Positions 58,047 through 64,000 of a stretch of 64,000 nucleotides of DNA are shown one piece after another. Both the position numbers and the translations under genes were made by a program. The DNA is taken from NCBI GenBank assembly GCA_963576565.1, contig OY755048.1:3664501-3728500 (forward strand), read 5' to 3'. This DNA comes from Aspidapion aeneum (Eukaryota; Arthropoda; Insecta; Coleoptera; Brentidae). The first letter of the stretch is position 1; each line of letters starts with the position of its first letter. Under the pieces are notes generated by a model that was not told where the DNA came from, did no database searches, and worked only from the letters and a program-made list of their open reading frames with translations.

Positions 58047-58506
58047 CATTCATATTTCATTGCTTTTAAAGCGGAATTTCTCCAGAACTCCACCCATGGA
58101 ACTTGTTAAGTCACGGCATTACGGGGCCTTTCTTTATAGACGCGGTGATATGAATGGGCCAATCCCTTTTTTATGCAGTATTTTCACCATTACCCGATTG
58201 CGAAAAATCATTAAAAGAAAAAGAAATTCATATATAAAAGTCAACTCAACCCTTAAAATAGAAAATTCAAGTTTAACAAAAAATACTAAATCTCTTTGAG
58301 AATTCTATTTCAATACGTACTGAAGGTCGATCAATACGCTTCAATGTAGATTTAATATTCCTAGTTCTATCAATACGATGAATAGTTTTGACTTTTGTGC
58401 TCGGAAAGTTTGCAATGTGCTGTGAAAGTTTTTATTTGTATTAGGTATTTTTTCCAATAATAAGCAATGGTAAATTGATTACTACTGATAAAAATATCGT
58501 ATGAAA
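58047..58506. other. Unassigned sequence with CAATACG motifs
   Basis: TCAATACG/TCAATATG words recur at 58310-58380 and again at 59235-59365, on both sides of the RTE fragment, which may have inserted into a low-copy repeat. Nothing else is recognised. Confidence 0.35.
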
Positions 58507-59220
58507 TGTAACAGTGATCACAGGATGGTCAGAACAAAAATCTGCATTGATAGCAATTTCGAAATTAAAAGAAAAAATAATAATAGCAATGAACAACTTG
58601 ACATGAATAAACTTACACAAAATAAAGCTATATACAAAGAAAGGCTAAAGGAACAGCTAACCCAAAACTGAGGATGCGAAAATGAAAATATAGATTAAAT
58701 AAATGATACGCTGACAAGAGCTATGACCAAAGTAGGAAAAGACATCGCACAAAAATCATCAGAAGAAATAAAGAGACTGATGGAATAAAGACCGACCCTC
58801 GAGAGAGAAGGAAAAAGAACATCTATAGAATACACAGAAATAAATAAAAATATAAAACAAAAATGATAAAAGAAAATAAAAGAAAGAGCCAAGAAATTAA
58901 AGTTGAGAGAGTTATAGAAAATAACAGAAATATGAAATGTCTAAGGCCGACTCTAGGTAGATATGAAATAATTAAAATAAAGGATATTAACGGCATAAAA
59001 ACTCACGTTAAAGAGGATATCATAACTTTCACACAACTATTCTATACAGAATTATACGAAACAAAAAGGGAACCATCACGAGAGACCATGAAGAAATTCC
59101 AAACAAAAATAAAGAACATAAACTCAGAGCTACAACCTGAAATAAGCAAAGCGGAAATAAAGAGAACATTAAAGAAAATGAAGAATAACAACCTGGATTT
59201 TTCGATATCTGAAACAAAAC
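58507..59220 (+). pseudogene. RTE-like LINE fragment (end of endonuclease and linker)
   Basis: Begins CNSDHRMVRTKICID, the SDH end of the apurinic endonuclease domain in RTE-type proteins. After several stops an open 131-codon frame (58863-59258) reads RPTLGRYEIIKIKDINGIKT, then FTQLFYTELYE, the linker before the RT, and ends at LKKMKNNN, where the RT block KMKNNKAPG would start. Sequence identity is lost after about 59200. It fills the part missing from the other RTE fragments but is probably a separate copy. Confidence 0.68.
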
Positions 59221-60273
59221 TGATGCAAATATTGATCAATATACCTCATAAACGTTAATATGAGCATCAATATTGTTTCCATCAATATACATCAATATAA
59301 ATTTCTATCAATATGCTTCAATGTGCTGTAAATAATTTGAAGCTCTCCTAAACGGTTAATACAGCTCTTCAATACGTAATGTGCATTCAGTCTTCCCTCC
59401 ACATATTTTCCTAAAAAAGAAGTACTTTTTGAGTAAAATGCTAATAAAGGAAACAATTGTCAAAAATCCAAGATGGCGGTGCCACTTTGACAATGTTCCT
59501 GAAGGGAAAAGGGGCAGATCTTTTACTATGTTCATTGGGACCCCAAGAGCTATTAATTGCGCCTAATTAGTCTTGTTTTTAAGTTTATAAAAATCATTTT
59601 TTCTTGAATTTTGGTATCCTCACTCGGGAGCATATTAAACAAAAAAGGAAAACATATAACTTAACCTCAAAATCTAAATGAGTAAAAGTAGGCGAAAAAT
59701 ATCGTAAAAAAACTTTCAGTTATATACAAAACAACTCATCGAATACTTACGTCAACATTTTAACGTTTCCAAATTCCGCAGAACAAAAATCACTGTTGTT
59801 GGCAAAGAAGCCTGCCACCATAAAGGAGTTCAGCATTGGCAAGTTGGAGCTATCGGCTTTGAAAAATCCGTTTTCTATTGAAAATGTTTTTTATAAGCAA
59901 AACACAAAATAAAATCTAATTTAGGACGATAATTCGCACTTTAAACCAAAGCAAACATTACCATCCATAAGAAAATAACACAGAAAATAGGTTCGTTCAA
60001 GGCGTTTACTGTTTTGTGACGTCACTCGCAGCTGATTGGTAGACCGCCTGTTTTGAATCACGTGGCTAATTGTTTTAATTCAATGAATTTATTTAATTAA
60101 AAGAACTATGAATTTGAGAAAATATTAAACAAGAAAGTTTGTTTTTAGCATTCCCAAGACCTAAAGAGATATCTAAAAATAAATATATATTTTATTTTTA
60201 ACTACTGTCAAAACACCCTATTCGAAGAAGTTTCGCTACGCCGTTTTTATAGGATTAAAGCACGAATGTAGAG
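59221..60273. other. Unassigned sequence
   Basis: ATCAATAT-rich at the start (to about 59365), then unremarkable DNA without a recognisable gene or repeat. 59460-59575 is open but has no domain similarity. Confidence 0.35.
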
Positions 60274-61198
60274 CAGTGGCGGCTGGTGACCTTATAAAAT
60301 GAATGGGGGGGGGGGGGGGCAGAAATTTAAATTGCATGAAAAATGAGATAAAAAACTTACCGAAACAATTTTATTTTAATATTTTCCAAACAAGCAGCTA
60401 CTTGGTGTAGTTTTTAGCTTATTTGTTTATAGATAAAGTCCATTCGCCTTTCATTTTTATGGCCCCGTAGAGCAACCTCAAAAATCCAACATAATTTTAA
60501 ACAGTCTGTTAACCTACTAAGTATATATCTCAATTTTGTCACGTTTTCATTATGTTCGATAATGTTTTGCCTATAGGCACTATTCAATTGGCACCTAATA
60601 TTAGTCTTGTCTAGCATAGAAAATTCTATGTGGTTATTTAAATGAATACCACTTACTTTGTGTATTTTTAACTTTTCACTAAAGTGCTTGATGTCACACA
60701 TTCCCTTTGCACGCAGGATCACTTCGTGGAAAAAACATTTCTTTTTTCACAACCGCACCACCAGGTTTCAGCATCGTATAATTTTTTATTAAATTTTATT
60801 TTATAAGTTTTTATGGAACACCCCTCGGCATTACTTCCACTAAAATTTTGGTTAATTTTTAGGTCCGGTCTATGTGTCCCTAAAGATATTAATTATGTAA
60901 TCGACGGTATTTATTTCCATTTTATAAACAAACGATAAAGCAAACAACACGCGACCGGCAGGTTTTTACTACTGATGACAAACCCCAAATCAAAACAAAT
61001 TCATACGTCTTCACTAAGGATAGAACCGGCAACACTAGAAAGGGCAAAGTATGTTTGGGCACGATGATGATGGCCGACTTCAACTAAAACGGTTGAACTT
61101 GAAACCTTGCCCCGCGCGGCGCTGCCGGCTTGTAATTACTTACGCTAAAAAAGTAAAAAGTTCACCCAATTAATCGCTTGTTGTTAACCATAGATAAT
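60274..61198 (-). mobile_element. hAT-type element fragment, copy 2
   Basis: Begins CAGTGGCGGCTGGTGAC, followed by a G run, and aligns with 47740-47841 plus 49133-49940. It lacks the LINE and so serves as the empty-site reference. The right part ends at AGATAAT against the poly-A (T run) of the LINE at 61199. Confidence 0.68.
60414..60722 (-). pseudogene. hAT-type (ZMYM-like) transposase fragment
   Basis: 102 codons. The stretch LRYILSRLTDCLKLCWIFEV followed by ALRGHKNE matches the LIDCxxFxxxxxLAxRGH block of ZMYM1/hAT-type transposase proteins, just after their TTF zinc finger. It is the segment that would follow the zinc-finger fragment at 27379-28027 in a full protein. The RNase-H-like catalytic core is absent. 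Confidence 0.62.
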
Positions 61199-61402
61199 TT
61201 TTTTTTTATTTGTCAAACACACTGTGTTTTTTTTATTACAATCTAGTCAGTAAGACTAATTAGCAATTTTGTTTTAACTTAATTTACTAGAAAAGTCAGA
61301 TTTAAACTTAGGGTTCACTCAACAGTTCTCCCCGCTTTGTTTAGTCTGTAACTCACAATTGTGTTGTGTTTATAGCATTATTTTGTTTTATGTGTAATTC
61401 AC

Positions 61403-63965
61403 TTAGTATACTAGCTCAAACGGCTTCACTCTTTTTAGTCTTCGAACTAGCATAGTATTGTCTAGAAGCTGAATTGCTTCCACATTCACATGCCGATGGA
61501 GTCTATCTTCATGGCTTTTTGCGTACATTTTTATAGTCTCTGCTACAGTTTCGATTTTTAGATCTCGATGAAGGTCACTATTTCGAACGTACCAAGGTGC
61601 ATTCACAATGTTTCTTAATACTTTATTTTGAAATCTCTGTACAACTAGAATGTTACTCTCTTTAGCACAACCCCATAGTTGAATACCATATGTCCATACT
61701 GGTTTCAGTATTTGTCTATAAAGCAGTAACTTATTATGAATTGTTAAATTGGACTTCCTTTCAATTAGCCAGTTCATTTTTCTATACCTTATCTCAAGTT
61801 CTTCTTTTTTTTTTCTTAACCTGTGCTTTCCAGCGCAATTTGGCATCAAGTGTCATACCTAGATATTTTGCCTGATTCGAATATGGTACTGGAATGTTGT
61901 TAATTGTTATTTGTATGTGATTTATATTTTTGTTTGTAAAATCAACATGAATTGATTTGGTTTCATTTAATTTTATTCGCCACTTTGTGGTCCAACTGTG
62001 AACTTGGGTGACTGCATCCTGAAGTTTTTCTATGCATTTTTCAATAGATTTTTCTACCGTCAATAAACCAGTATCATCGACAAATGTTGCTAAGTGACAA
62101 TTTTCTGGCTTTGGGATATCACAAGTGAATAATAAGTATAGATAAGGGCCTAGTACGCTACCCTGGGGCACGCCTGCTTGAATTTCTCTTAAATTTGAGT
62201 ATGAGTCTTCCTGTTTTACTCTAAAATGTCTATCAGATATGTATGATTCCAAAATATCCGAATATTGTTTTGGCAGAAACCGTTTTAGTTTAAAATTAAG
62301 GCCTTCATGCCACACTTTGTCAAATGCTTGTGCTACATCTAGAAAAACTGCAGAACAAACTTTTCCCTCTTTTAGTGCTTTTTCTATTATATTAGTAATT
62401 CTGTGTACTTGATCTATCATGGAATGCTTGTCTCGAAAACCAAATTGATGAGATGGAATAATTTCTTGTCTTTCTATGATGGGTTTTATTCTTTTAAGCA
62501 ATAATTTTTCATACAGCTTGGATATAATTGGCAGCAAAGATATTGGCCTGTAAGATGACACGTCATAGAGTGGTTTTCCCGGTTTTGGAATCATGATAAC
62601 TTCTGCAACTTTCCACAGTTTAGGTACATACCTAAGCCTAAAAGACGCATTAATTAGGTTGCATAGTTTTACGATAGCTTTTCTGGGGAGTTGTTTTATG
62701 ACTACCCCGTTAATAAGATCATACCCTGGGGCTTTTTTCGAATTAATATTTTTGATTTCTGTTAATATTTCTTTTGGTGATGTAAGCTTAATATGGTCCT
62801 CGATTTGATGGGGTTCATTTAAATGAAAGTGTTCATCTGGTGCTTCGTGGGGCTGAAATGTTTTTTCTAAATGACTTGTAAAAATATCTGCTTTTTCTTC
62901 GTTACTCCTTGCCCACTGGTTGTTAGATTTGCGTTTGGGTGGAATTTGGATAATTGGCCTTTTAAAATCTTTGGTTGCTTTCCAAAGGGAATAGTCGGTA
63001 TTTTTATCATCTGTAAGTTCATTAAGAAAATGGTTAATAGATTCATTTTTTATTACTAGAACCGAACCGAACCGTCCGAACCGAACCGTCATGTTGTTGA
63101 GATTTTTTTTGTCCCGAGGATCACGGCTTTGCTGCCACTTTCTTCGTAGTTTCCTTTTTTCCAATATAAGGTCTCTAATTTCCTTTGGATAGTTTTTTCC
63201 CTTAAAAATTCTCTTTGGTTTTGGACTGTTTTCCCAAGCTGCTTGTTGAATATTTGTAACAAAATATTCAACTTCTTTATCGATTTGTTCTGGCGTTTGC
63301 AATGGTACTGATAGGTTTATTTTTTCTGACAGACTTTGTTTAAAACTAATCCAGTCAGTCAGGTTATTAACTAGTGAGATATTTGCTTCTTTCTTTATTA
63401 TGTTTTTACTAAGAGTTAGAATAATAGGTGAATGATCTGAGTGTAAATCAAAACTTTCTTCTATATCTACAAAACTTAAAGATATATTTTTTACTATAAA
63501 AAAATCCATTAGATCTGGAATTTTTCCTGGATCTGTTGGATAGTATGTGGGCTTACCAGTTGATATCGGCTCACATTGATATTCACTAATAGCTTGCAAA
63601 AGTTATTTTCCTTTAGAATTCGTCAGTCTAGATCCCCAGTAGGTATTTTTTGCATTAAAGTCACCTCCAATTATAAAACGGTTTCCTAATTTTCTGAGAA
63701 AATTAAGATATTGATTTGTCTTTAGTAAGTGCCTTGGTGGTATATAGACAGCACTTATGACTAATGTATATGTTTTGGTTTTTACACTTACTAATGTAGC
63801 TTGAATCTCTATGGTTTTATATCCCATCTCCTCATAGTGTGATATATTTTCTTTAATTATTACAGCACTTCCCCCATGTGCAGTATTGCTAGGGTGAGTT
63901 GTATGATACACTTTATAACCTTTAAATTTAATGTGAGACTGGTTAGTGAAATGCGTTTCTGACAC
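61403..63965 (-). pseudogene. Jockey-like endonuclease-reverse transcriptase (ORF2), lightly damaged
   Basis: The first frame (63965 to 63603) is the apurinic-type endonuclease: SETH at the start and GGDFNAKNTYWGS near residues 100-112. A single TAA ends it. The same frame then continues, with SDHSPI at residues 54-59, and runs as a 601-codon RT. SSYRPISLLPIISKLYEKLL precedes motif A AVFLDVAQAFDKVW (Asp421), motif B AGVPQGSVLGP (476-480) and the catalytic box FVDD (506-509, usual form F/YADD). At a run of A residues (61801-61815) a frameshift leads into the final 148 codons (WTYGIQLWGCAKESN). Product if intact: nicks target DNA and copies LINE RNA. Two lesions make it inactive. Confidence 0.85.
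63061..63089. repeat. Short CGAACCGAACCGT duplication inside the LINE ORF
   Basis: ACCGAACCGAACCGT occurs twice in 29 bp and keeps the frame (VRFGRFGSVL on the minus strand), at a place where related proteins have an ordinary helical segment. It looks like a small in-frame tandem expansion or filler. Confidence 0.6.
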
Positions 63966-64000
63966 AAGACAGACGTCAATTTTTTCTATGTCTAGAATAA

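Larger units (their letters stand above)
61199..64000 (-). mobile_element. Jockey-like LINE, 3' end to the window edge
   Basis: The poly-A tail shows as a T run at 61198-61207. A 3' UTR of about 190 bp separates it from the ORF end at 61403. The coding region continues off the right end of the window. It abuts the hAT fragment at 60274. Confidence 0.8.

Overview
The window looks like a repeat-dominated stretch of an arthropod nuclear genome, most likely an insect. The reasons are the AT-rich composition, a large satellite array, many nested DNA transposons, several non-LTR retrotransposon clades (RTE-like, a FADD-type LINE with microsatellite tails, jockey-like, CR1/jockey-like), a Penelope-like element, a tRNA-derived SINE, and hAT/P-type transposase remnants. 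I found no convincing host single-copy gene, rRNA or functional tRNA. Almost every coding stretch I can identify belongs to a mobile element.

Layout. 1-20394: a direct tandem satellite of about 500-bp monomers (about 41 copies) in higher-order blocks. 20395-26591: a 3,374-bp tandem duplication. Each copy carries a satellite tail, an AT-rich segment, a THAP zinc-finger ORF and an RTE-like reverse transcriptase remnant; a 551-bp satellite piece (23218-23768) lies between them. 26592-29645: a broken hAT-type (TTF/ZMYM-like) transposase split by a 163-bp hairpin insertion, a hAT MITE and an RTE 3' end. 29726-37380: a minus-strand RTE copy interrupted by two TA-flanked inverted-repeat elements that begin CAGGGTGT. 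One of these holds another foldback element and a Penelope fragment. A further inverted-repeat element lies beside them. 37775-40020: an iterated GTCGAAA-type foldback region carrying a LINE and a pogo/Tigger-like MITE.

40435-47331: foldback elements, a hairpin-ended repeat family (copies at 41433 and 45747), a P-like transposase remnant, a SINE and a 50-bp mini-MITE. 47740-50829: a hAT fragment disrupted by a CR1/jockey-like LINE with an open 418-codon reverse transcriptase ORF, followed by a 5'-truncated LINE with a perfect 13-bp target duplication and a (TA)n tail. 51150-54422: a TIR element holding a small MITE, then a near-perfect 1.28-kb palindrome. 55521-58046: a Penelope-like element with RT and GIY-YIG remnants, split by a 1,373-bp insertion with an 8-bp target duplication. 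58507-59220: an RTE fragment. 60274-61198: a second hAT fragment, which serves as an empty-site reference for the one at 47740. 61199-64000: a jockey-like LINE running off the right end.

The window reads as layered insertions whose order can often be worked out. The main themes are (i) a family of TA-target foldback elements with CAGNGTGT ends, some with arms built from repeated end-like modules, and (ii) an apparently recent satellite-edge duplication that doubled a THAP/RTE composite. Family names rest on motif recognition by eye; no database search was run.
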